NCBI RefSeq assembly: GCF_900101505.1
Contig: NZ_FMZI01000006.1
Span: 248,001-312,000, forward strand
From: Antarctobacter albus
Lineage (GTDB): Bacteria > Pseudomonadota > Alphaproteobacteria > Rhodobacterales > Rhodobacteraceae
Direction: 5' to 3'
Length of the DNA: 64,000 bases
The notes below the pieces were generated by a model. That model was given only the letters and a program-made list of their open reading frames with translations. It was not told the origin of the DNA and made no database searches. Position numbers and translations under genes: made by a program. Below are positions 52,992 to 60,337 of this stretch, piece by piece; position 1 is the stretch's first letter, and every line of letters begins with the position of its first letter.

Positions 52992-54221
52992 GTGACGCAA
53001 GGCTTGCGTATAGGGTACATCGTCCCGCAATTCCCGGGACAGACGCACATCTTTTTCTGGCGCGAAATCCGCGCGCTGGAGGCGATGGGCCATGAGGTTC
53101 ATGTATTCTCGACCCGCAAGCCGCCGCGCCGCCTGATTTCGCACGACTGGTCCGACCGGGCGATCGCGCGCACCACCTACCTGGGCCATGTCGATCCCCT
53201 GCCCGCCGCCGTGGCGCTGGCCAAGCTGAGCACAAGGGGCCTGCCCCTGTGGATACTGCGCGAGGGACCGGGATTCGCCCGGGACGCGCTGATCACAATG
53301 GCCGCCGCCGAACGGCTGCGGCGCGAGGCGGCGGCGCGCGGGCTGGATCACATCCATGCCCATTCCTGCGGGCGTGTCGCCCTGATCGCCTGTTTCGCGC
53401 ACCTGATGGGCGGGCCTCGCTATTCACTGACCCTGCACGGGCCGCTGTCGGATTACGGCCCCGGCCAGCGGGTGAAATGGCGGCACGCCAGCTTTGCCAC
53501 CATCATCACCCGCAAGATCCTGGCCGAGATCGAAGAGACCCTGGCCGGATCGCTGCCGGAGCGCCGGATCATCCGTCCGATGGGTGTGGACACCGAGAAA
53601 CTGCAGCGCCGCACGCCCTACCAGCCACCCGAACACGGCCGCCCGATCCGCATATTCGCCTGCGGGCGCCTGAACGTGGTCAAGGGGCACCAGGACCTGA
53701 TGGCCGCCACTCGCCAGCTACTGGACCAGGGCGTCGACGTGCGTGTCGAGATCGCCGGAGAGGATGACGACGGTGGCACCGGCTACCGGATCGAGCTGGA
53801 AGAGACGCTGAAGCGGCTGCGCCTGCAGGATCACGTCAAGCTTTTGGGGGCCATCGACGCGGGCGAGGTCAAGGACAAGCTGGAAGAGTCGCACCTGTTC
53901 GTCCTGGCCAGTTGGCACGAACCCCTGGGCGTCGCCTACATGGAGGCCATGTCGATGGGTGTTCCGACCATCGGCACCGACGCGGGCGGGGTGCCCGAAC
54001 TGATCACCGACGGCTCCACCGGCTACCTGGTGGAGCCGAAGAACCCCGGGATGCTGGCCCGCACGATCCGCAGCCTGGTCGGCGATCCGGACGCGCTGAT
54101 GCGCCTGTCAGAGGCCGGACGCCTGCACATCGTCGAGAATTTCCGCGCGTCGCTGGGCGCCGAGGTTCTGGTCGAAGAGATCGAGCGCCTGCGGACCCCG
54201 GCCACGGGCCCCGAGGCGTAA
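52992..54221 (+). CDS. Glycosyltransferase family 4 protein
   Basis: 409 residues from GTG at 52992 with a weak ribosome site. GT-B features: LRIGYIVPQFPGQTHIFFWREI, DHIHAHSCGRVALI, YSLTLHGPLSDYGP, RIFACGRLNVVKGHQDLM, and the E-x7-E region FVLASWHEPLGVAYMEAMSMGVP. A sentence such as RRIIRPMGVDTEKLQ marks the family's linker. It is divergent from the glycosyltransferase-flippase operon across a 163-bp AT-richer promoter gap (52829-52991). Confidence 0.9.
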   Translation: MTQGLRIGYIVPQFPGQTHIFFWREIRALEAMGHEVHVFSTRKPPRRLISHDWSDRAIARTTYLGHVDPLPAAVALAKLSTRGLPLWILREGPGFARDALITMAAAERLRREAAARGLDHIHAHSCGRVALIACFAHLMGGPRYSLTLHGPLSDYGPGQRVKWRHASFATIITRKILAEIEETLAGSLPERRIIRPMGVDTEKLQRRTPYQPPEHGRPIRIFACGRLNVVKGHQDLMAATRQLLDQGVDVRVEIAGEDDDGGTGYRIELEETLKRLRLQDHVKLLGAIDAGEVKDKLEESHLFVLASWHEPLGVAYMEAMSMGVPTIGTDAGGVPELITDGSTGYLVEPKNPGMLARTIRSLVGDPDALMRLSEAGRLHIVENFRASLGAEVLVEEIERLRTPATGPEA

Positions 54222-54242
54222 GGCGGGTTTCATCCACCCGCC
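54222..54242. terminator. Hairpin between convergent genes
   Basis: GGCGGGT/ACCCGCC with a 7-nt loop, followed by CGTTT, directly after the glycosyltransferase stop and ahead of the opposite-strand Hint gene stop. Confidence 0.55.
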
Positions 54243-54254
54243 CGTTTGCCCGGT

Positions 54255-55442
54255 TCAGGCCACAAGACGCTTGCGCAGCCTCTCCGGCACCTGCCGCCGC
54301 GACGAGATCCGCGCGCAGGCCATTTCCGGGATCACCCGCTCTGTCCCGTAGCGCTCCATGTAATCGGCAAAGTTGTCAAAGCTTCGCCGCCCCGCGTAAT
54401 CGACATAGCTCTCGGCAGGCGCCCCCTCTGCCAGCAGGACCTCATGCGCCTCGGTCTCGACATGGTAGACGGTGTACCGCTCTCCCATCCGAGACAGGGG
54501 CACCTGCGCGATGCCCGCGCCATCCACCAGCGCCCCGGCGTTCACCAGCATTCCATCCAGATAAAGCGCGTGGTCCGCGGTCAACAGCAAGTCGCGCAAC
54601 GGCAGGCCATTGCCCAGCGCACCGGCCCGGATGCGCACCGGCATCAACCGCTCGGCCGGTCCGAAGCGGGTCGAAACGGTGGTCCTGCCGACCCAGCGCA
54701 CCGGCACATCGCGCCCGTCCAGGGTTCGCAACAGGTCACCCGGTGCCAGGTCCTCGACCGCGCGCGCGCCATCGGGGGTCGCCATCCCGGTCCCGGCCAG
54801 GAAACAGGTGATGCCGGCGTCCTGCGTGGCAAAGGTGGTGCCGCTGATATTCGGCGCCGCATAGTCCTGGTTCACGTCCGTGTGGACCCAGAAAGCCGGG
54901 TCGTCGATATCGGCGATGTCCGTACCGGCAAACAGCGCGTTCTCGTCATCCCCACTGTCGGCGGTGATATTGTCGATCACCGGGCTGGGATCGTCATTGG
55001 CAATGGCGATGTCGATATTCGTCCGGCTCAGCCCGGTTTCGGCAAAGTTCACGTCCCAGGCGCCACGGTTGGAAATCGCGGCAATCGCCTGACCGTTGGA
55101 AGAGGCGATGATATTGTCCGCCCCCGTGATCGACCACAGGTCGCCCGCCGCCGGGGTAACGGATCCGCCGGATGGATCCTCCAGCAGCGCAGTCGCCCCC
55201 TGGGCCCCTCCTACCCCTTCGGCGATCGTGACCCGGTCCAGCGGCGCCAGCCCGGCCGGGCCGACGGTAAAGGTGATCGTCGAATCCGATCCCGCCTCCG
55301 GCGCGTGCAGCACGATGACCTCACCTGCCGGGATCGGATGGACCGCGATGAAGGAAATCAGCTCGTGCGGATTGCTCGTTCCGTCGCCGTTCGGTCCCGT
55401 GAAATTTCCCGTGAAAAGAATGGCCCCCGTCGAAACCGCCAT
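54255..55442 (-). CDS. Hint (Hedgehog/intein) domain protein, secreted type
   Basis: 395 residues; ATG with AAGGGG 8 nt upstream. Residues 1-205 are beta-rich and acidic (ILFTGNFTGPNGDGTSNPHE; repeated ITFTVGPAG-like strands). The Hint_2 module begins at Cys213 in ITCFLAGTGMATPDG, the self-cleaving nucleophile, with the T-x-x-H element T288-A-D-H291 and the VRWVGRTTV strand. There is no C-extein or C-terminal Asn, so any autoprocessing would cut before Cys213 and release the N-terminal half, perhaps joined to another molecule. There is no classical signal peptide; type I secretion is common for such proteins. Widespread in Rhodobacteraceae with unknown role. Confidence 0.82.
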   Translation of the reverse strand: MAVSTGAILFTGNFTGPNGDGTSNPHELISFIAVHPIPAGEVIVLHAPEAGSDSTITFTVGPAGLAPLDRVTIAEGVGGAQGATALLEDPSGGSVTPAAGDLWSITGADNIIASSNGQAIAAISNRGAWDVNFAETGLSRTNIDIAIANDDPSPVIDNITADSGDDENALFAGTDIADIDDPAFWVHTDVNQDYAAPNISGTTFATQDAGITCFLAGTGMATPDGARAVEDLAPGDLLRTLDGRDVPVRWVGRTTVSTRFGPAERLMPVRIRAGALGNGLPLRDLLLTADHALYLDGMLVNAGALVDGAGIAQVPLSRMGERYTVYHVETEAHEVLLAEGAPAESYVDYAGRRSFDNFADYMERYGTERVIPEMACARISSRRQVPERLRKRLVA

Positions 55443-55541
55443 GTGATCTACCCCTTAACCTGTGCCGGATTGTCGAAATGTCGTCGGGCCGAGTGTGCCC
55501 CTTCAAAGGCGTTTTGACAATCGCGGCGCGGGCGATGGCTG

Positions 55542-58469
55542 TCAGCGGAGCAGGTCTGCCAGCGGGATCACGGTGTCGGGGGCGGCGTCAAAGACCACCT
55601 CTTCAATCCCTGCCATGCGAACGGGGCCGCTGTCGGCACGCGCAAGAACAGTGCCGTTTTCCCGTGTGAACTCATAGCCTGCACGCGTTCCAGTCAAGAT
55701 CGCGCGATCCTGCCCAGGCCCCCCGTTCAACACGTCCGCGCCACCACCCGAGACCAGAACATCGTCCCCCGGCCCGCCGGTCAGATAGTCTTCCTGCGCG
55801 GTGCCCTGGATACGGCCCTCGGCGCCCAGCAGCCTGACACCGTTCAGAAAGGCGGCCTCGTCCCGCGCTTCCCAGCCGTTGGGGCCAGAGGCGTTGTAGG
55901 CCATCAGCATGTCCCAGCGCGGGTTCTCGTCCTCGAGATAACGCAGGGCGCCCCAGCTGCCCCACATGGACGAGGGCGCCACGTCCACGAATGCGTTGAA
56001 CAGCACGCCACCGGCATCGACCCATCCGGCCAGGAGGATCTCGTACAGGCGCGCCATTTCGGGTGTATAGCTGAACACCTCGAAGAAGGCGGTCAGCCTT
56101 TCGTCATTGACCCGCGCGCCATGTCCCACCAGGTGCGTGCCGCCCTCGTACATGATCAGCCGCAGGTCATGCTTGCGGGCCACCCCGGCGTGATAGGGAA
56201 AGATCTCCTCGACCAGCTGCCGCAACGACCCTTTCTCCAGCGCCTCGGCCACGGGGGCGATGGCGGCCTCGAACTGGCGATCCTTGACGAATTCCCGCAG
56301 GGCGACCCGCTGCAGGCCCTCGGCCGCGCCCGCGTCCTGGGCAAGATCGGCGGCCGCATCCAGCCAGCCGTCCATGCGCTGCGCCATTTCCTCGCCGCCC
56401 ATCTCGTAGCCGAAATAGCCGGTCACCGCGTAGGCGTCGAAACTGTCGACCGGCATGTGCCCCAGCCGCAGAAAGGCCAGGGGCGCCTGCAGGATCTCCT
56501 GTTCCAGCCCGGGCCAGCCGGTATGCGTCGCCACCACCCGCACCAGGCGATCAGTTTTTTCGCCGAAAACCTCGGTCCAGATGTCCATGACCTGCGCTGC
56601 CCGCAGCCCGTAGAATTGCGCCCATCCCTGGTCCGTCGCGCCCCAGAGCGCCTCTGCCTGGCCGCGCGCCCAGGCCGCCTGCGGGAAACCGGGGTTCCAG
56701 ACCTCGTTGGACAGTTCGACATAAGCCCTCAGGCGGGGATCAAGGTCACGTTCGACGATCTCGGCAAAGCGGCGGACGTAATCGTCATCGGCCAGGTGGG
56801 GCATGTTGAACCAGGCATCCGCACCCACAAGATTGGCCAGCCGCACCATGACCTCGACCGGCACCCCCCATTCCGACCAGCTGGCCGTTGCCATCGTCGG
56901 CCGCGTGTCCCATCCCGTCACCGGAGAGCCGTTGGTGATCATCCAGTCCATGAAGCGCAACACGCGCACGTCCTCGATCCGGGCCAGGAAATCCGGGTTG
57001 AACAACGCCCCGGCGCGGTACAGCGCCTCGTGCTCTTCGCGCAGGATGACGATGTTGCGGATCGGGTCGGCGGGGTCGATCGCGGTGATCGACAGCGCCA
57101 CCAGCCCCTCGCCCGGTTCATAACTGAAGGTCATGCGGCCCGGCTCGTTCCGAACGCGCCGGGCCCGGCCGACCAGCTTGAACTCGGCCTTGCCGTCATA
57201 GGTCAGGACATAGTCACCGCGCAGGGACACCGCGTCCCTGGGCTGGTTCGTCAGGATCACGGTTTCGATGGCGTCGACCCCTTCGGGCATCCGCAAGGGC
57301 CAGTCGTCCTCGTCCAGATGACCGCCGGCGCGCAACTCCTCGGTGCTGACGGCGCCCCATCGGTCACCGATGTTGCCGACCCAGCCGCGCGAGGATTTCA
57401 TCAGGTCGAGAAAGGGATGCTGGGTCGACCAGTCGGAAATGCCGTTCAGGCCAATCCCCAGCGCCGGGGCACCCTGGGGCCTGACACCACGCGGCGGCAG
57501 CGAAATCGGCTGGCGTTCGGGCAGGTCCGGCGCACGGGCCTCCTCTGTCGGCGGATCGCCGGGCGCGGGGGCCGTGGCCTCGCGCTGCGGCACCTGTTGC
57601 CAGATCGCCTCTGCCAGTTGGGCATAGTTGGCCACCACGTCCGGATGCAGCGTCGCGGGGGGCAAGAACCCCTCCGGCGGCGGCGCGTCGTAGATCCAGG
57701 CATAGGTGACCATCGCCGCCAGCATGTAGAGCGTCGGCGTCCCGTGCGGCGCGTTATCGGTATAAAGCGCCTCTGCCGGCAGCCCCTCCAGCAGGCCGCC
57801 CCGCTGAAAGAACCCGGCCAGGATCGAGGCCACCGGGATCACCTCGACCTGCGTGTCGGGACGGGTGACGGACATCACGTTCAGCAGGTCGCGATACCAC
57901 TGGTGGTATTCGCCCGCGTTGAAATCGTGATACCGGCGCAACTGCCGGTTCGAGGGCGGGAAGTTGCGCGAGAAACTGGCCATGTCCGACCAGCCCTCGT
58001 AGACAAACAGCCGCGTGCCCGGGCTGTTGACCTCGACCCAGTCAAAGATCCGCTGCAAGGCGCCCAGCGGGCTTTCCCCATCCGGATTGTCGCCGTCATA
58101 GGGCACGTCGGGCAACTGGTACTGGATAAAGTTCGCGGGCGTCGCGATTACCGCGTCGTAGCGCCCGTCGCGGAACGGCCCCTGCCCCGGCGACCAGGCG
58201 CCCTGCACCCCCGGAAAGGACCAGTTCGCCGTTGGCGGCAGGCTGTCGGCAAAGTTCCTGAGAAACCCCCATTGCCCGTCCAGAGCCAGCGACCGCCCAT
58301 CCGCCCTCGCCATCTGGTTCATCCAGTGGGGAACGTTGGTATGGTCCGATGTCTCGCTCTGGTGATGGACCAGCGAGTTGCCAAAGACGTAGACGCGCGC
58401 CGAGTCCCGGCCCTGCGCCGATGCGGCCCCTGCATACAGCACCAGCAGTGCCGCCAGAATTCTTATCAT
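55542..58469 (-). CDS. Secreted chimera: SGNH hydrolase-like + clan-A glycosidase-like + RTX calcium repeats
   Basis: 975 residues from ATG at 58469. Signal peptide MIRILAALLVLYAGAASAQ. Residues about 25-290 resemble an SGNH/GDSL hydrolase: FGNSL with Ser32 and the late D-x-x-H in TDNAPH (Asp238, His242). After a Pro-rich linker (295-335), residues about 335-860 have (beta/alpha)8 glycosidase landmarks: YVELSNEVWNPGF with acid/base Glu589, and LIMYEGGTH with candidate nucleophile Glu775. C-terminal calcium-binding repeats LTGGPGDDVLVSGGGADVLNGGPGQD lie near 896-921. Both a signal peptide and RTX repeats are unusual together. Probable role: trimming or deacylating the locus's own glycan. Family of the catalytic barrel is inferred. 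Confidence 0.75.
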   Translation of the reverse strand: MIRILAALLVLYAGAASAQGRDSARVYVFGNSLVHHQSETSDHTNVPHWMNQMARADGRSLALDGQWGFLRNFADSLPPTANWSFPGVQGAWSPGQGPFRDGRYDAVIATPANFIQYQLPDVPYDGDNPDGESPLGALQRIFDWVEVNSPGTRLFVYEGWSDMASFSRNFPPSNRQLRRYHDFNAGEYHQWYRDLLNVMSVTRPDTQVEVIPVASILAGFFQRGGLLEGLPAEALYTDNAPHGTPTLYMLAAMVTYAWIYDAPPPEGFLPPATLHPDVVANYAQLAEAIWQQVPQREATAPAPGDPPTEEARAPDLPERQPISLPPRGVRPQGAPALGIGLNGISDWSTQHPFLDLMKSSRGWVGNIGDRWGAVSTEELRAGGHLDEDDWPLRMPEGVDAIETVILTNQPRDAVSLRGDYVLTYDGKAEFKLVGRARRVRNEPGRMTFSYEPGEGLVALSITAIDPADPIRNIVILREEHEALYRAGALFNPDFLARIEDVRVLRFMDWMITNGSPVTGWDTRPTMATASWSEWGVPVEVMVRLANLVGADAWFNMPHLADDDYVRRFAEIVERDLDPRLRAYVELSNEVWNPGFPQAAWARGQAEALWGATDQGWAQFYGLRAAQVMDIWTEVFGEKTDRLVRVVATHTGWPGLEQEILQAPLAFLRLGHMPVDSFDAYAVTGYFGYEMGGEEMAQRMDGWLDAAADLAQDAGAAEGLQRVALREFVKDRQFEAAIAPVAEALEKGSLRQLVEEIFPYHAGVARKHDLRLIMYEGGTHLVGHGARVNDERLTAFFEVFSYTPEMARLYEILLAGWVDAGGVLFNAFVDVAPSSMWGSWGALRYLEDENPRWDMLMAYNASGPNGWEARDEAAFLNGVRLLGAEGRIQGTAQEDYLTGGPGDDVLVSGGGADVLNGGPGQDRAILTGTRAGYEFTRENGTVLARADSGPVRMAGIEEVVFDAAPDTVIPLADLLR

Positions 58470-58546
58470 GGCTCTGCCCCGATTATCTTGCCTCGGGGCA
58501 AGTATGCCTGATGTGTGCCACAAGGCAAACGCAGCATTGCAGGCGA

Positions 58547-58570
58547 ACGGGGCGCCCAAGGGCGCCCCGT
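58547..58570 (-). terminator. Strong hairpin after the Cys-rich secreted gene
   Basis: Perfect inverted repeat ACGGGGCGCCC/GGGCGCCCCGT with a 2-nt centre, 24 bp beyond the stop at 58595 on the minus strand, between it and the start of the RTX chimera gene. On the minus strand the hairpin is followed by TTCGCC, not a full T-run. Confidence 0.55.
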
Positions 58571-58594
58571 GGTTTCAGGCGGGAACGCGTGGCA

Positions 58595-59839
58595 TCACTC
58601 TGCCGCAGCGTCTTCGTAGGTGCAGACCGTGCACAGTTCGTCCGCGCAATATCCGGGGATGCAGGCCGGACCCACGTAGTCCCCGGGCGCGTCACCGACA
58701 CAGAGATATTCCGCCGTGAAGGTCGCCCCGTCACAGGTTCCGGATTCCAGGCATGTCTCGCCGGTCCCGGTCGAGAATTGCCACAACGCGCGGCTGGAAT
58801 ATTCCCCGCTGGGATCGCAGGTCGCGGTGTAGTTCTGCGTCACCGATTTCGACAGCGCCGAGGTGAAGGCGAACGAGGCCGCGTAGGACTGCGAGATCGA
58901 GGCCGAGGCCTTGACCCCGGTGCCCAGGATGGTCAGCCCCGCTTCCATCGATTCCGTGACCGTGATCCCCCATTGCTGGGTCGTGGTCCAGCTGTTGGTC
59001 TTGGTTGTCCCGACCGAAATTTCATGGCTGATCGGGCAGTTCTTGCCATCGCAGGAAATCACCTTTTCCCAGCGCCCGACGGTGTTCACCGACAAGGGCT
59101 TTTGCGCCTGGTAGTAGCAGCGCTTGCCGGTGTGGATCGGGTCGACCCCGAAAAAGTTGTTCTCGCAGGGGAAGGCATTTCCGGTGTGGTGGACGAACCG
59201 GATGTCATAGCGATCCTCGGCCCCGTAACGGACCATGACGACGTCACCCACGTTCATCTGGCATTCGCGGTCCTCGGTGGCGCATTCGATCACGTCGCCG
59301 TAGCCCAGGGTATAGGCATCACCCATCTGGCAGACCTTGTCGCTGCCCTTAACCGGATCGAACCCGAAATAATCGTTGGTGCAGGCGATCTTCTGGCTGT
59401 TTGATCCGCCAATCAGCGTGTAGGCCCACTTGCCCCCGGTGCCGTAGCGGACCCAGCGGAATTCCCCGTTCGGATTGCTGAAATCCTTTCCTTCGTCCGC
59501 GACCTTGGCAAAGGTTTCATCCGGCGGCACACCAAACAGGTTCTCGCGGATGTAGGCGCATTCCTTGTCTGTCCCGCGCGACGGGTCGCCCCAGAAGTTC
59601 TTGCAGGGAACCTTTTCCAGACCCTTGGTGATGAAAAAGGTGAAATCCTCGCTGATGCCGTAACGAGTGATGACCAGGTCGCTGGTCCCGGGTTCGCATT
59701 CCTTGCCCTCCTTGGCGCAATTCACCCATTGCTGGGACTGAACGCTGGCGTATTGCGTCACGCCATCGCTGTAGATCGGTTGCGCCGCGGCTGGCGACGA
59801 CAGGCATAGCGCTGACAACAATAGAAAAATTCTGTTCAT
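58595..59839 (-). CDS. Secreted Cys-rich repeat protein with aerolysin/MTX-like beta-hairpin stretch
   Basis: 414 residues from an ATG with GGAGG 8 nt upstream. Signal peptide MNRIFLLLSALCLSSPAAA. Three related units of about 60 residues follow (about 38-97, 110-172, 184-243), each with a xxRYG strand, a conserved (N/F)xFGxDP-type turn and a paired Cys. Residues about 270-340 alternate polar and small residues: SHEISVGTTKTNSWTTTQQW, then ITVTESMEAG and ASASISQSYAASFAFTSALS, the pattern of the membrane-inserting hairpin in aerolysin, ETX/MTX2 and natterin-like pore formers. A Cys-rich tail has about 10 Cys. No calcium repeats. A pore-forming or surface-binding role is inference; no homologue was checked. 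Confidence 0.7.
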   Translation of the reverse strand: MNRIFLLLSALCLSSPAAAQPIYSDGVTQYASVQSQQWVNCAKEGKECEPGTSDLVITRYGISEDFTFFITKGLEKVPCKNFWGDPSRGTDKECAYIRENLFGVPPDETFAKVADEGKDFSNPNGEFRWVRYGTGGKWAYTLIGGSNSQKIACTNDYFGFDPVKGSDKVCQMGDAYTLGYGDVIECATEDRECQMNVGDVVMVRYGAEDRYDIRFVHHTGNAFPCENNFFGVDPIHTGKRCYYQAQKPLSVNTVGRWEKVISCDGKNCPISHEISVGTTKTNSWTTTQQWGITVTESMEAGLTILGTGVKASASISQSYAASFAFTSALSKSVTQNYTATCDPSGEYSSRALWQFSTGTGETCLESGTCDGATFTAEYLCVGDAPGDYVGPACIPGYCADELCTVCTYEDAAAE

Positions 59840-60000
59840 AACGAGGGCCTCCAAACCCGGGGAATCAACTTTTGAGGGTGCAGTGTTGAAGAAAATCCCC
59901 CTCAAGTGAATTCTTGACTTCTATTTTAAATAGCGAAACTTATAGACGAATCGTCTTTAGGTTGTTTTTCAGAGTGTCGAATTTTCCCGTCGAAACCGGG

Positions 60001-60028
60001 TTTTCATTTGGAATTTGCTCCGTATATT
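60001..60028 (+). promoter_or_regulatory. Candidate leu operon promoter
   Basis: TTTTCA (60001-60006), 16-bp spacer and TATATT (60023-60028). A start about 7 nt downstream would fall at 60035-60036, exactly at the leader peptide ATG. The stretch from 59840 to here (about 160 bp) is AT-rich and holds no gene; it also serves as promoter region for the opposite-strand secreted gene. Confidence 0.4.
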
Positions 60029-60035
60029 GGCCGTC

Positions 60036-60122
60036 ATGATCACGACCCGCCATAACGCCCCTCAGACCCGCCTTTCGGCGGTCTTTGCGCTTGGCGCCGG
60101 TCTACTGCTAACTCGCCTCTGA
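60036..60122 (+). CDS. leuL: leuA leader peptide, 28 residues, leucine-rich end
   Basis: ATG-initiated frame of 28 codons ending TGA at 60120-60122. Six of 28 codons are Leu, with a run CTA-CTG-CTA at 60102-60110 and a CTC just before the stop. CTA is expected to be rare in such GC-rich genes, so stalling at low leucyl-tRNA is plausible. No ribosome site precedes the ATG; the predicted transcription start coincides with it, so translation may be leaderless, as known for the trp leader of rhizobia. The leader end overlaps the stem described at 60116-60170. Peptide plus hairpin upstream of leuA is the classical layout of leucine attenuation. Confidence 0.7.
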   Translation: MITTRHNAPQTRLSAVFALGAGLLLTRL

Positions 60123-60170
60123 GCGTGGCCCCCTCGGCGCGCGTGCTCAGAGGAGATGTGTGACGCGCCG
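60116..60170 (+). promoter_or_regulatory. Attenuator-like RNA with mutually exclusive stems
   Basis: Stem 1 pairs CCTCTGAGC (60116-60124) with GCTCAGAGG (60145-60153), perfect over 9 bp. Stem 2 pairs CGGCGCG (60135-60141), which sits in the loop of stem 1, with CGCGCCG (60164-60170). The two stems exclude each other unless a pseudoknot forms. Stem 1 includes the last leader codons, so a ribosome stalled at the CTA run would alter the choice. No U-run follows, so Rho-dependent or translational control is as likely as intrinsic termination. The remaining 165 bp to leuA holds smaller GC hairpins and no convincing gene. Confidence 0.55.
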
Positions 60171-60337
60171 GGACCTGCACGCACACGAGTTGGGACCTTT
60201 CCGATGACAGACACATCAGGCCAGAACCGGGGCCGTCATCCTTCCGCTTTCGCGGACCCGGCGCGCGTGCCCGCAGGTCACCCCCCAAGACAGTCCGGAC
60301 CGCCCCGGCGGCCCGCCCGCATAGCTGAGGAAAGACC

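Noticed and set aside
54255-55442. Intein interpretation of the Hint protein
   Set aside because: There is no C-extein, no terminal Asn and no homing endonuclease, so protein splicing is not expected.
43957-58511. Other long antisense frames over the PKS (about 43957-47100 and 48502-50502, plus) and the RTX chimera (56121-58511, plus)
   Set aside because: Same reason: mirror frames of genes with clear domains, His/Arg/Gln-rich translations without family motifs.
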